The notes beneath the pieces are model-generated. The model saw only the letters and a list, made by a program, of their open reading frames with translations. It had not been told where the DNA came from and did not search any database. A stretch of DNA of 64,000 bases from Planococcus citri. Taxonomy: Eukaryota; Arthropoda; Insecta; Hemiptera; Pseudococcidae. Of this stretch, positions 11,051 through 22,550 are shown piece after piece (positions within the stretch are counted from its first letter, which is position 1; every line of letters begins with the position of its first letter). Both the position numbers and the translations under genes were made by a program. The DNA lies in contig NC_088679.1 of assembly GCF_950023065.1 (NCBI RefSeq), positions 25,544,001 through 25,608,000 of the forward strand. Direction: 5' to 3'.

Positions 11051-11764
11051 ATCGGCCATCCTTTCCGGTGTGTCGTCCTCGACACACGATTTTCCTCGTT
11101 GAAATGGACCGCTTTCAGAAACGTTAGAAAGGCAGCCACTCGATTTCTCCTCGGAATTCGAATCGTTGTCAGATGACGAATCACTGGGCGATGAAGGACG
11201 ATTTAACGATGGTTTGCTTGACTGGAACTCACGAAGACGTCTGGTCCAATCCGCCGCTTTCGAATAATCGTATACACGTAGGAAGTTGGCCATTTCCTCG
11301 TTTTTAAAACCAGAACATACCGCATTTTTCGAATCTGTCACTGATGCGCCGACATCTTTAGCTAACCGCAGCTTATCGAAGATGTATTCGATCGGTGACT
11401 CGTTTTCGTTTTGGGCTCGGAGGGAAAAACGCTCCCACTTGTCGACTACGTTGGTTTCGCTTCCGATAAACGTCTCGGAAAATTGCTGTCGAAAGTCATA
11501 CCACGTTTTGATATCGTCTGCGGACAGGAGATACCAGGTTTTGGCCGCTTTTAGCAATAAACGCTTCGCTGCTTCTAATTTCTGTATATTGTTCCACCCG
11601 GCAATGGTTGCTTGGTTTTCGATGCTGTTCAGCCACTGTTTCGCTTCCGTCGATGATACTTCGCCGGTAAAGTGTGGAATGTTGGGCAATAGCACAGCGC
11701 TGCTAGCCGCTCGAACAATTTCACTCACCGTATCAATAGGAATCGTATTTTTCGATGCCGCCAT
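11039..11764 (-). CDS. gag: Gag-like capsid protein of a non-autonomous LTR element
   Basis: Encodes 241 residues from the first ATG on the minus strand (11764), which has A at -3 and G at +4. The upstream in-frame extension to 11806 begins with GTG. Residues about 25-150 follow the retrotransposon capsid (Retrotrans_gag) pattern: a PHFTGE start, KQWLNSIENQATIAGW, then LLLKAAKTWYLL, then WYDFRQQFSETFIGSE, and a QNENESPIEYIFDKL stretch. The last about 55 residues are rich in serine, aspartate and glutamate. There is no CCHC zinc knuckle, so any nucleic-acid binding must come from elsewhere or from a partner Gag. Family knowledge says such proteins assemble the particle in which reverse transcription occurs. 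The stop codon lies 9-12 bases inside the 3' LTR, so the frame consumes the whole interior. It is intact with no stops or frameshifts, consistent with recent activity. Ty3/gypsy-type affinity is likely but unproven. Confidence 0.85.
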   Translation of the reverse strand: MAASKNTIPIDTVSEIVRAASSAVLLPNIPHFTGEVSSTEAKQWLNSIENQATIAGWNNIQKLEAAKRLLLKAAKTWYLLSADDIKTWYDFRQQFSETFIGSETNVVDKWERFSLRAQNENESPIEYIFDKLRLAKDVGASVTDSKNAVCSGFKNEEMANFLRVYDYSKAADWTRRLREFQSSKPSLNRPSSPSDSSSDNDSNSEEKSSGCLSNVSESGPFQRGKSCVEDDTPERMADCGK

Positions 11765-11868
11765 GCTTTCGAGGGTGATCGAGAACAACACAAGAACTTT
11801 CAACACTTCAAAAACGAATGTAACGATAGCGATGTCATACGAGACACAGGTCCGACCACTTCTGAATA

Positions 11869-12052
11869 TGTAGGAAACATATTAACGCACGTCAACAACA
11901 AATAACAACGTTTATTATAAAAATTAACAAGGAACATTGAAATTACATCTTAACGCTTCGAGAACATAAACGCTAGTCAGGGAATCGAATACACGAGATC
12001 GAGAAGGCGCGTGTACGTAAATACCGCGTAATTACGATGACTATTTCCCACA
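11869..12052 (-). repeat. 5' LTR (184 bp)
   Basis: Identical to 10867-11050. On the coding (minus) strand this copy would supply the promoter. It is followed outward by the CTATG target duplication at 12053-12057. No obvious TATA box other than an AT-rich TTTTTATAATAAA stretch. Confidence 0.95.
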
Positions 12053-12185
12053 CTATGCGTACAAAATTACACAAAAATGTAAAAAAAATTACAATTGTAG
12101 TTCTTTAATTATTTATCTAAATGGCAACCCTGCTTTACATTCGAAGCGTGTTTTTCAGTAGATAGAAAAGATAACGTACGTACAT

Positions 12186-12960
12186 GTGGTAGTGATTTTG
12201 ATTTCTTGAATATGAATTTCTTTCTTCTTATTCGTTTAATTTTGAAATAAAGCAATGGGTGTTTGATTTTTATCTATCAGAAAATGAATTCCGTTTTGTT
12301 TTAGTTTATTTATTCACAAAATCAATTTCGATTTTTAGTATTTACATTAAAATGTGAAGTGATGATAACAAAGTGATGTGAATTTTACTGAAGTACGTAG
12401 TAGTTTAGTTATGTACTCGTACATACAATTTATTCTTCAAAAAAGAATTTTAAAACATGGTTACTTGATATCTTTTGAACACAAATTTCATTGAATACCT
12501 TCGAATGAACTGGCTGAAAGTAGATTACAGATTTACGTACATGTGATTTCTTACTTCTTTGAGTGAATTTTACTTCGTTTAGTTCGTTTAGTTTTGAAAT
12601 AAATCGTGGATGTTCAATTTCTATCTAGGTATCAGAAAATGAATTTTGTTTTGTTTATAATGTGATGATAACAAAGTGATGTGAATTTTACCAAAGTACT
12701 TATATACTCATATTATGTATTACCGTTTATTCTCGAAATTAGTTACACTTCACTTGATCATTCTCAATGTGTGTTTTGTTTGTAAATCAACTCTCCCAAG
12801 GAATTATCAACAGGTACTGTGGTCTATGATGTTCTTACTTTGAAAAAATTATTCATAAAAGAATTTAACAACGTAACTTGATATCTTTTGAAAGTTGAAA
12901 CTAAATTTCATCGAATATGTACGAATATGAGGAATGAACTGGCCCAAATCCTTAATCATA
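12186..12960. repeat. Diverged direct duplication, unit about 350-400 bp
   Basis: Copy one (about 12186-12525) and copy two (about 12540-12960) share ordered phrases: TTTTGAAATAAA, TATCAGAAAATGAATT, GTGATGATAACAAAGTGATG, ACTTGATATCTTTTGAA, AAATTTCAT.GAATA and GAATGAACTGGC. Spacing differs by small insertions. No coding frame spans either copy, so this is an old tandem duplication of non-coding DNA. Confidence 0.65.
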
Positions 12961-12979
12961 GTATTGAAAGTACAGAAGA

Positions 12980-15260
12980 ATATTTAATTTAATAGTTCAG
13001 TTAGAATAGATTCGCTCAAAAACGTCTGAAAAATGTTATAAAGATTCACTAATCGCCATTTTATGCATACTCACATAGGTATTGTTGATATTACGGTTGT
13101 GTCACTGATAAACTCGCGTCAGTACCGTACTGCTGAAAGTAGCCGGTAAAGTGTAACAATACCGCTCTGAAAACAGTGCGGTACTGAGAGTTTTACCTAT
13201 ACCTATTAAGTAAAAGAGACTGACGAGAAGACGACCAAGTGTAATGGTAAGGACAAGATAAGCTCGGGCCAGGAGACGTGCAGCACGTCGAATGATTTAC
13301 AGGGAACTTTTAATGGTCGTGTATAGTGGAAAAGTTTCTCTTCATCGTGTCTATGTTATTCTGCTAAATAGTCATCAAGAGAATACCAGCGCAGGGATAT
13401 GTGTAGCAGAGAGAAAGAGACAGAATGCACGTACGTAGAAGTACCTACACACAATACACAGTAGCATCACATCAGTAACTATGGCAAAGCAAGTGAAGCA
13501 GCAACCAACCGACAAGAGAGGCAAGAAGAGATTGCTTAGTTAGACCGTGTGTCTGTATGTAAGGGTAAAAGGGCCGACGGGTGTATGTGCTGACTGTGTA
13601 TATATAAGGTGGAAAAGAGACCGTGCATGTCAGCAGAGAGAAGAGAAGAGTGCAGGAGCCAGCAGCAGGAAAATACATGCTACAAAACGCACAGGAAAAA
13701 CTGTTGCATTGACGGAAGTGGTGACCGAGTGTGGCCCAGGGGGTGCCGATGTCAGTTGGGTTTTTCGGATAGAAAGCAACGCGACGCGAACTGGAAAATC
13801 AATATATTCCAGCTAAAACATTTTCTCGTCTCTTTGGTGTATACCTACCGGTGTTGGTTGGTTTGTTTGGTGGTACTCGTAATGCCAGTGTGTGTATATA
13901 TTGTGGTTGTGAGTGTTTTTTTACTTACTTTGGCGAAGTAAAAATGCTATAGTGCAATTTACTATTAGACTTGTACGAGGAAAATGTTCGACAATGTCGA
14001 ATGGCGAATTCCTTCTTATGGTAGACTCAGACAAACGTAACGTTCCAGAGTCTACTGAAAACGCTGTCATCTTACCCCCTCTCGCCCGTTGGAGAGGTAA
14101 ACGCGATGCCGAAGAAAATGAATGACGACTTTGGCATCACATGCGATGGTTTTTTTCCCATCGTATTCGCTTATTTCTTTTTCTCGATTCAAAGACAATG
14201 TAGAAAATGTAATTTTACGTCGTCGTGGTCGTCGTGTTGGGAATTTTCAAAGTGTAAAAGATATAGCGAAAGAAGGTTGATTTGGTACTGTTTCGTTAGC
14301 GTTTCGTTTTTTGCTTTTTTTTTTCTTACGTATGTGTTTTATTTTACTCGTATTTTTACCCTCTGCTAGAATTTTATTCTATATAGACGGAAAGTTAACG
14401 AAAAAACACCAATGAGATGTTGACAAAGAAATTGCATACAGTTTGGTATTCGTCTTCTCTGTCTCCTCTCTTCATCTTCTCTCTGTTCACTGAATCCCAT
14501 CGTCTAGATTAGCGTTCGCGATTGCTTGCTGAGGTAATATACAAATATATATTGTGCTTGTACGCGGAATTGGAAGGAAGCGTATATAGGAGTCGTTAAC
14601 TATACACTATAATATAAGAATATCTACACAGTATCTATGTACACGAAGAAGGGGTACATCTTTGATAAATTAGATCATTTAGATTTCTCGCTACGTAGTA
14701 CCTATTTTGAATGATGGAAAACTCGTGGGCGTGGTTTAAGTGCTTATATCGAGCTTGTTGGAAATGCGGAAGTCGTGTTTTCCATTAACGGTTGGGAAAA
14801 TTTATCAGAAATTATAGGAGCTTTATTATATAAACGAAAGACGATATTCGCATATTGATTCTACACCAGCTTTGCTGCTGCACAACTATATCTATATAAG
14901 AAGATTTTGGGCGAGAGAAAAATTGATGAGATTTTATCGCCTGCGATAGACGTCAAAAAGGGTATCATCTAACGTTCGAGATATTCTAGTAGGTGTAGTG
15001 TTTGTATCGGTATCAGCGCGAGAACCAATAAGCTGGAATTCTTGAATTTTTATATACTCTTTTGGAAATTGGTTTTTTATTGAACAAGGCGTTGATATAT
15101 AAGAGGAGTTTCCTTTCCAAAGCTGTGTTAACATTTGGCTATGCTATAAGGGTTCGGAGATGGACTTTGGATGCAGCGAAGGTGCCTTCAGCGTTATGGA
15201 ATGTTGTATTTGCGGTGATGTGGCTGTATATAGTCGTGTTGGCGTACAGTTGCACATAGG
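12980..15260. other. CpG-containing single-copy segment
   Basis: Low-repeat sequence with many CpG dinucleotides. It holds an imperfect inverted repeat at about 13125-13195 (CAGTACCGTACTG versus CAGTGCGGTACTG) and a perfect GACGTGCAGCACGTC palindrome near 13275. A TATATATAAGG string near 13600 is TATA-like but has no other promoter support. No gene is called. Confidence 0.35.
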
Positions 15261-15659
15261 AAAATGAAATTTAATAAATTATTCGCGATGATGGTTTGGT
15301 ACTGCAGAAAGAAGGGTGACTTTAAGTAGTCTTTAAAGTGTGCTGTTTTTAGATGGTCTGAAATTCAAAGTCGTCATCGAAGGCGATAAGAAAATATGAA
15401 TTTGAGTGGTGAAGTTGCTTGCATTTTAGGGTATGATTTAGAACTGGAGGGGATACGTGATAAATACGAAGTAATATTTTGGAGAAAATTGAGGAAAATC
15501 CTCAACTGTCTCAGTTTACATTCTCCTCAGTCACGATGTGGGGAGGGGTAGAATACGTACATATAGAACCCTAGTATCATATATTGTGTTATGTTTAAAT
15601 TTGACAGTTATATTCTGATCGGCCTGAATTAATTTTTTTGTTTTTTTGTTTGTTTTCAG

Positions 15660-15703
15660 ATTGATTTGAAGATCAAAATCCATCTTTGCAACTGTGTCTA
15701 ATG
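15660..15703 (+). other. Candidate 44-nt plus-strand micro-exon
   Basis: A long T-rich tract ending TTTGTTTGTTTTCAG (acceptor AG at 15658-15659) is followed 44 nt later by ATG|GTGAGTG (donor GT at 15704). All three frames of the 44 nt contain stops, so it is unlikely to code. It could be an untranslated-region exon, a poison exon or the exon of a recursive splice site. It is in line with the three zero-length sites further right, about 14.1 kb before the first of them. Confidence 0.4.
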
Positions 15704-16440
15704 GTGAGTGTTTTTCTTCTATATTCAAGTTTAATTTAGCTGCGTGGTTTTATGCATATACTTGTGATTCTTCATCATTTGTCTACCTGTAGTCAACGGT
15801 CCAAACCAGAAAAAGTGCTTAAAAACTGAAAGTAATGGATGATCGCATGAGGGGGGGGGGGGGGTTGACATTTCAAGTTCAACTTCAATTTTGCAAAAAT
15901 TCGAAAAAAAATGTCTCAAAATGTTCCTTTTTTTAAAGCTTCAGAATAATGTTGATGTCATGTGCTATCTCATCAACCCCCCCCTCCCCCCCAATGATGG
16001 ATTTTCAAATATCTCCAAAAAATCTAGCATTTTGTAGCTGATGAAATTTAAATTTTGAGATGCATTAAAGAGACTCGTGATTTTTGTTTCCTTGATTAAA
16101 ATTCGTTTTGGAAACTCGAAATATCAATTTTATTTTGATAATTTTTCCAATTTCTATCTCTGATTTTTTTTTTAGATGGCAAAATTCGGCCAAAATGTTA
16201 ATATTTTTGAAATTCATCTTGAAAATTTTTAAAACTGTGTATTGAATTCGAAGGGGAAGGAGGTGGGGAGGGGGAAGTGAGAATTCTTTGAGATGAGTCG
16301 ATTTTTTCTAAAATGAAATCCGACCACAAAAATATGATTATGTCATATAAGCATTTCAACTTCTCATTGATTGGGGGGGGGGAGAGATTTTTTTCAATTC
16401 GATAAAGCACACTCCATTTTTTTGAGTGGGATCCAGGCAC
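15704..16440. other. AT-rich segment with long G and C runs
   Basis: Repeat-like AT-rich text with G runs at about 15850-15864 and 16373-16381 and C runs at about 15978-15992. No frame or transposon end can be supported. Confidence 0.35.
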
Positions 16441-17350
16441 AATTGCGTGCTGCGGACCTTTGAATGCGATTGTTGGGCAACGATTTTCTGTTTTGACCAC
16501 TCTCAAAAATTTTGGGCTCAAACTGCCATCAAAATTGAAAAATCATCTCACCGCCTATCAAAGTAGGTTAAAAAGTTTCGAGGAAAAAACAAAAATTCCG
16601 GTAATTTTCTTTTTTGATTATTTCAAAAAAAAAAAAAAATGAGGTTCAAAATTTTATCAAATGTGAAAGAAATTGAAAAATCAACACACGACCCTTCAAT
16701 GTTGGTTGAAATTTTGCGAGAAAAACAAAAATTCCGATGATTATCTTTTTTTGACCATTTTCTAAAAAATTGAGGCTCAAAATTTCATCAAATTTGGAAG
16801 AAATTGAAAAATCAGCATGCGACCTGTCAACTTGGGTTGAAATTTCTCGAGAAGAACGAAAATACCAGTGATTTTATTTTTATTGTCCTGTTACAAAAAA
16901 TTTAGGATCCTAAAGTTCATAAATCTTAGAGAAATTGATGAATTAGTATTGTTGAGTTTTCAATTTTTATTTTCAGAAATGAGAGTTTGAGCTTCAATTT
17001 TTTTGAAAAATGGCCAAAAAAGGAAAATTATCGGAATTTTTGTGGTTTTTTTTTCGCGAAATTTCAAACAACGAAGAAAGGTTGCGTGTTAATTTTTCAA
17101 TTTCTTCCAGATTTGATGGAATTTTGGTACTAAATTTTTCAAGAAAATGGTCAAAAATGAAAAATCACTGACATTTTTGTTTTTTGCGAAATTCCAACCT
17201 ACATTGATGGGTTGCGTGCTGATTTCTCATTTTTTTTTTTTTTTAATTTTCATGAAAGTTTGAGCCCAAATTTTTTTAGAAGTGATCTAAACAAAAAATC
17301 TCTGGCATTTTCTTTTTTCTCGCGAAATTTTAATTTATTTTGATAGTCCA
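16440..17350. repeat. Head-to-head array of about 130-bp tandem units (palindromic satellite)
   Basis: About three forward units (approximately 16440-16935) carry GACCTGTCAACTTGGGTTGA, then GAGAAAAACAAAAATTCC, then a GACCATTTTCTAAAAAATTG block and GAAATTGAAAAATCA. From about 16960 to 17340 the same unit appears three times in reverse orientation (for example AATTCCAACCTACATTGATGG followed by GGTTGCGTG). The two halves therefore form an imperfect palindrome with its centre near 16945. Related units lie at 35940-36480. Confidence 0.65.
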
Positions 17351-17451
17351 TGAGACAGTTTTTTTAAAACTTATACACAGCCACTTTATCTGTTGAAATT
17401 CCCAGGATACAGAACTTCAAAAATTCACTGCAGCCTATTTAGTCGACTAAA

Positions 17452-17894
17452 CGGGGAGCCCGCTTAAGGATCTATTGCACCCTCCCCCCGCCCATCCTCC
17501 GGGACAACATTTTTCTTAATGGGGGAGTTCTAAGGAACATATCTAGCCCTTGTATTAAAAAAAAAGGACAGTTTCCAATCGATTTGGCATGTCGAAAATA
17601 GGGTACATCCCAAATTTCAGCTTTCTTGGTCAATTTGGTAAAATTTTGATTTTTTCCCTCATTTTGGCCTGAATTTGATTTTCAAAAATTCACCAAAAAT
17701 CGAAAAACGCACTTTAGCTCTTGAAATTTTGACAGGTGATAATTTTTTGCCTGATCTTTCGATCTACCTACCTTTGTACGGTTTGAAAAATGTTGTGCAA
17801 GTCCTATGTTGGAACGCAAAATCTGCGATTGAAAAAGTTGTCCCGGAGGATCGATGGGGGAGGGGGTGCAATAGATCCTTAAGCGGGCTCCCCG
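17452..17894. mobile_element. 443-bp inverted-repeat element with about 55-bp termini
   Basis: The left CGGGGAGCCCGCTTAAGGAT and the right ATCCTTAAGCGGGCTCCCCG are exact inverted repeats. The match continues through CTATTGCACCCTCCCC and CCTCCGGGACAAC. The interior (about 17567-17720) carries one arm of the repeat family seen at 24229-25440, including CCAATCGATTTGG and CAAAAATTCACCAAAAATCG. Flanks GACTAAAC and GACCAATT are only loosely alike, so target duplication is uncertain. No protein is encoded. Confidence 0.7.
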
Positions 17895-18285
17895 ACCAAT
17901 TGTGCTAGCGATTTTTGATGAATTTTGGCTTCATTATTGATGCAGAATAAAGTTGTGTATTCCCTTCCCCCGAATTAACTTTGGGAAATGAAGATTTTGA
18001 GACTTCAGTCCCCTATTGTGCCACCTCGAAAATTTAAATTATCAGGCCCCTGCAAAATTCCCACACCCTCCCCCTCCAATAAAAACTGGCCCACTCAATG
18101 AATACTTTTTCGTTGTTGTATTGTAGATAAGATTGCTATATTAAATAATCGAATTTGAGAGAAAAAAATACGTCAAATTGTACCATAGGTATTGTGGGCA
18201 GAAGCATGACAAGGGGCCTCTGAAAAATCCTACAAAAGTTATAGTCAACAATTCACCCTATACGGACCAAACCCACCACTTTTTT
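17895..18285. other. No recognisable gene
   Basis: AT-rich sequence with C-runs in the style of the neighbouring repeats; no ends or frames identified. Confidence 0.35.
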
Positions 18286-20440
18286 GTTCATCGGTGTAAA
18301 AAATTAGGAACGTTCATATTACGCGCGTAAGTAATATATTTTAAACGGCGACGATGCCCAACCCCGAGTAGATTCTTCAACAATACGCACATAATATTAC
18401 AAAAACCCTTCGAACAACGAGGCGACGATGCGTCGAGAGAAAAAAAAGGACTACCTACGGTTTTTATCTTGCGACTTGCGGTACAGTTACTCATCAGTTT
18501 CATCGTATATCCTTACAAGTATACAATATAGTATGCAATATAGCTGTATAGTATAGACTTTCCCCGGGAGCATATGTCGAACTATATGGAAGGAAGCTGG
18601 AAACGTGTATTATATTAAATAGAAGACCATTGTTGGGATGACCCTCTTTGGCTGGTAGTACGAATTTATACGCCCTCGTGAGATGTGCTATATTGACCGA
18701 GGCGAAATAGACGAGATGGTTTTGAGCAATAAGCAAAAGGGCTATTTTGTTAGTTGGTGTTTTTTGCTTCTGCATAAGGATACTCTTGTGTATGCACATT
18801 GAAAGGTACGTACATTCGATGAAAAGCATCGCATCAGTGGGTGAGTGTGTTAGCATAATAATCAATCGAGTTAGCCGGCAGCATTATAGAGTAGTTTTTA
18901 GCGAAGGGTTTGTTGTTTCTGTTGTTTTTTTTTCGCCTTCTGTGTACGAGACTGCGAGTCTTGTACGTTGTGAATCATGCATAGCGAGATGAGTTTCTTC
19001 CCCTTTCTCCTTGAGTGTTGTATTGCGAACTAGAGCTTCATCATTGCCTCGATTAAAGTACAGGAAATGAAATTTTCGATAGTCGTGAATGAAAAGTTGG
19101 TCACGTGATTTGACTGTCTGTGTGAGTCGGAGTCGGTGCTGTCGGTGGCAAAGTATTACCATACTACGTCGAGCCGGGTATTAGTTCGTATTATCTTGGA
19201 AATATCGCATCACTCTGTAGGTATCTCCTTTCTCTTTGTTTCAACGTGAGTTTATAAGAAGAGTTTTCTCTGCGTTGTGAGTATCAGCTAGTACAACAGT
19301 AGGTATATAATATAGTTTTATATTAGTGTAGTACATGAAGATTGAAGACAGCGAGCCGACGATACAACGGAAGACGGTTCGCTTCCTCCTTTCAAATGAG
19401 GAATGATTCAGATTAATTATTGGCGCGTAAACGAGCCAGAGCGAGCCGCCACCGTGCTGGGCTGTCGAGAGGTGTGTAAGATGATTTGTTCGACTGTATA
19501 GGTGGCGAATAAGTATGCTTGTAGTCGTAGATGTACCCAAGATTAGTATTTTGTAACTGGGCTCAAAGCAGGGGGTGAAGGGCAGGTAGTCTTTTTGTTA
19601 TAGGTACTGTTAATTCAAAAGGGTAAAATTCCATGTATCCGAGAACAACAACAACAACAACGCAAGTTGACTGATGTGAGAAGTTTATCTGCTAGGTTAG
19701 GTATGGAAAGAGAAAGAGAGAGACAAAAGCATGTACGATAGATAATTCGATAAACTAGGGGGTATTTTTCATAGCATGACGATCTGCTGCATCGAACTGG
19801 TTTTCACGCGTCGAGTTTTAAAAGAGCAGGATTCGATTGAATTCGAGAATACATATCGTGTGTTATAATATGAAAAACAGGGCGGTGGCGTGGGCGCGGG
19901 TGGTGGTGTTTTTATAAGCTGCAAAGCGTTCAAATCGATGTATGGCAAGTTCATAGAGTGAAAGAGAGAAAGAGATGGGTATTTATGTAGTTACCTAATT
20001 ATCCGGTTTAATTATAGGTTAATATTTAGTGCATTACATACCAGATGTTAAAAGGTTATGGTTTTCTTCATTCTTCTTCTTCTTCTTCGTCTCCTCCTCC
20101 TCAGTCTTGAATTACTCGAAACTGTTTATTTCCGGTCGTAATTAATTTAGAATTTCATTCATAAACGCTGAAGTATCTATCCGGTGGTGACGAATATACG
20201 TATTAATGGAAGGTTGGCGGTGAAGGAGAGGGGAAGGTAACTGGATTTTAATTCCCGTTTTGTTTACTGATTTTTTTGGTTCATTTTCTGTGTGTGTGAG
20301 TACTGTGAGTTCTGTTTTTGATGAAAGATTATAGTGTAGTATTGTGGAGATGTGATTTGAATTCGACGGAAATTCCAGACTTATAGTTTTATCGTAATAT
20401 CTACCGGTTTGTTGATATTAACTAGAATTTTATAAAAGAG
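18285..20440. other. CpG-containing single-copy segment
   Basis: Low-repeat sequence with short (CAA)n near 19650 and (TTC)n(TCC)n near 20070-20105. Frames of 60-120 codons occur on both strands, none with recognisable domains or paired splice signals. Possible regulatory DNA by composition only. Confidence 0.35.
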
Positions 20441-22550
20441 TCCGCTTCGTTGGATGTGAGAAATATACGAGAGGAAGCTGGATCCTTGGATCTTCCAGGA
20501 GATGGATTTTTCTGGGAAATCTTTTTGAAAGTAAGTTCCAAAGTGGAAAAATTTTTGAAACGAAGTACATATTTATTCTGATTTTTGCACTGACGAGGGA
20601 ACGATCAGAAGTGAAATTTTCACTGTATTGAATTTTTTAAAAATTTCCTATCTAATCAGGGATTATTTGAAGAACTGCCATTTCAATTCAAACACACTGA
20701 AATTAAAATTCTGAGAAAACACTTGAAATAACATTTGAAGACTAACTAAAGAGGTACCAAAATGACCCATCTTCAAAATCGAAGAAGTTACGAATACTTA
20801 TAAGCAGTTGAAAATTATTTTGTAAAAATCCAAAATTCAGTTTTCAAAAAATTTTAGAATTGATTTTTTTTTTCATTTTGAGTATTAATTTTGCTGTAGC
20901 GTTTGAAGATGAACAAAATGTTCCATAATAAAATGATCTCTTTTTAAATTTGAAGGATTTAGAAAATTTGAGCACGTGCAGATTTTTTGATATTTGGAAA
21001 TACGGGTTATTATTTCATTACACAGGATGTCTATGAAGTAGTCAAAGTAGTGAAATGGTGGTGGTTTTTGACAGTTCTCACTTGAAAGCAGTGAACATTT
21101 GGGAAGCATAATTTCAACTTGACTATAATTTTAAAACTGAAAAATTCTACTTTTTAGGTAGAAATGTTTGAATGAATAATAAAAATTAAAATGTTAACCA
21201 AAATCTGATGTGAAATTTCTTGAAAATGTAATCAAAAGTATCTGGAACGTCGACGTCGTGAAGACATTGAAATGAGACAACTTTTTTAAAAGCATGAAAA
21301 TCATTTTTTCAAACCATCAAAAAACTGATGAAACAGCATAGAAATTGGAAGAATTTGAAAAAAATTGCCTTGAAAATGACCAAAAATTGATAGAATTTTG
21401 AAAAAATGGAATTAAACGTTCTTGAGACACGTTTGAAATGCAATAAAATACTTACTTAAAACGCATAAAAATTATTAAAAAATGAAAAACTGATGAAATT
21501 TGGTAAAATTTGAAAAAAATGAGACAAAAATACGAAAAAAAAGAATATAATAATCTAAAATTATCAAAAACTAATGAAATTTTTGCAAATTTTGTGAAAA
21601 TTGCATAGAACATCGTGAATACAGAGTTTAAAAAATAGGGAAACACTATTTTAGAAAGAAAAAAAAGGATTTAAAATCACCAAAAAATTATAAAATTTGA
21701 CTAAATAAATGCAAAATTTTGCAAAAAAAATTGCATGAAATATTGTTAAAAATTGTGTTTAAAATGCCAAAAAAATGTAAAAAGGTCCAAAATTATCCTA
21801 TGTTCAAAAATGACGTTCTCTGGAAACACATCAAAAAAACTTGAAAAAAATTTGCAAAAAAATATACCTAAACCGTCTGGGAATGTTTTTGAATGATAGA
21901 GAAGAATTAGTGATTTTTGCTTTAAAAATTCTCTTAGACACTGTGTTATTGAACTTTCAACTGTTCGTTTTCGAGGGCTGCATCGAAACCCATCTTGAAA
22001 ATTTCCATTCTTAGAAATTTTAGAACCATTGCCATTTTACTCTAGTTACTCCTTCGCACCGAAGGGATGAACCAAGCTTCATTTTGATCAGCAGCCATCG
22101 TCGGAACTGTTTTTTTTTCACAACTTTTCATTTGGATGAATCTTGAAAGTGTACTCGTTTATTTTAAGAACTAATTTGTAAATTGAAATGTGAGGAAGAT
22201 TTTATTCGCTGATTTCTTCTGCTTGTATGTAGTTCATTGGAGGCATCTTCAGAAAAAAAAAAACCAAAATGGCACTTGGTTGCCAACAATATTTTGGGCT
22301 TAAAATCGATCCTTGGAAAATAGATGACTGAAATGAAGTCTAAAATATTGATTTAATGAAGAATTTTTTCGCTTCTCATGGGTTTATCAGGTTTTTTAAA
22401 TTTGGAATTTTAGTACGCTGATTATTAAGAATCAAGTGAAGAATTTCCTTGGACTTTGGAATTTTTTTCCTTCAAATTTTATAGCACTATACGTGTTTTG
22501 ATTCAATCTACTAAATAGTTTGTTTATTTATCTGTACCCTTTTACGTACC
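20440..22550. repeat. AT-rich degenerate repeats (AAAAACTGATGAAATTT type)
   Basis: From about 21300 to 21850 variants of CAAAAACTGATGAAATTTTG and AAATTGCATGAAATATTG recur with irregular spacing. Similar words appear at 39600-39950 and 41080-41170. The surrounding sequence is AT-rich with no supportable frame. Confidence 0.4.

Larger units (their letters stand above)
10867..12052 (-). mobile_element. Complete 1.19-kb gag-only LTR retrotransposon
   Basis: Two identical 184-bp direct repeats enclose an 818-bp interior, and CTATG is duplicated on both flanks (10862-10866 and 12053-12057). The ends are TG...CA. The coding strand is minus, so the right copy is the 5' LTR. The interior holds one gag frame and no protease, reverse transcriptase, RNase H or integrase. 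The layout fits non-autonomous TRIM / TR-GAG elements, which carry gag but rely on a full-length relative for reverse transcription and integration. A primer-binding site is not certain: reading minus strand, TGGTCGGACC starts about 10 bases after the 5' LTR. A purine-rich AAAGGATGG lies just before the 3' LTR. Identical LTRs imply recent insertion. Confidence 0.93.

Noticed and set aside
11286..11873. 195-codon plus-strand frame
   Set aside because: Antisense shadow of the gag frame and running into the LTR.
13590..13625. TATATATAAGG as a TATA-box promoter
   Set aside because: No initiator at the right distance, no following coding exon, and TATATA strings are common in this DNA.
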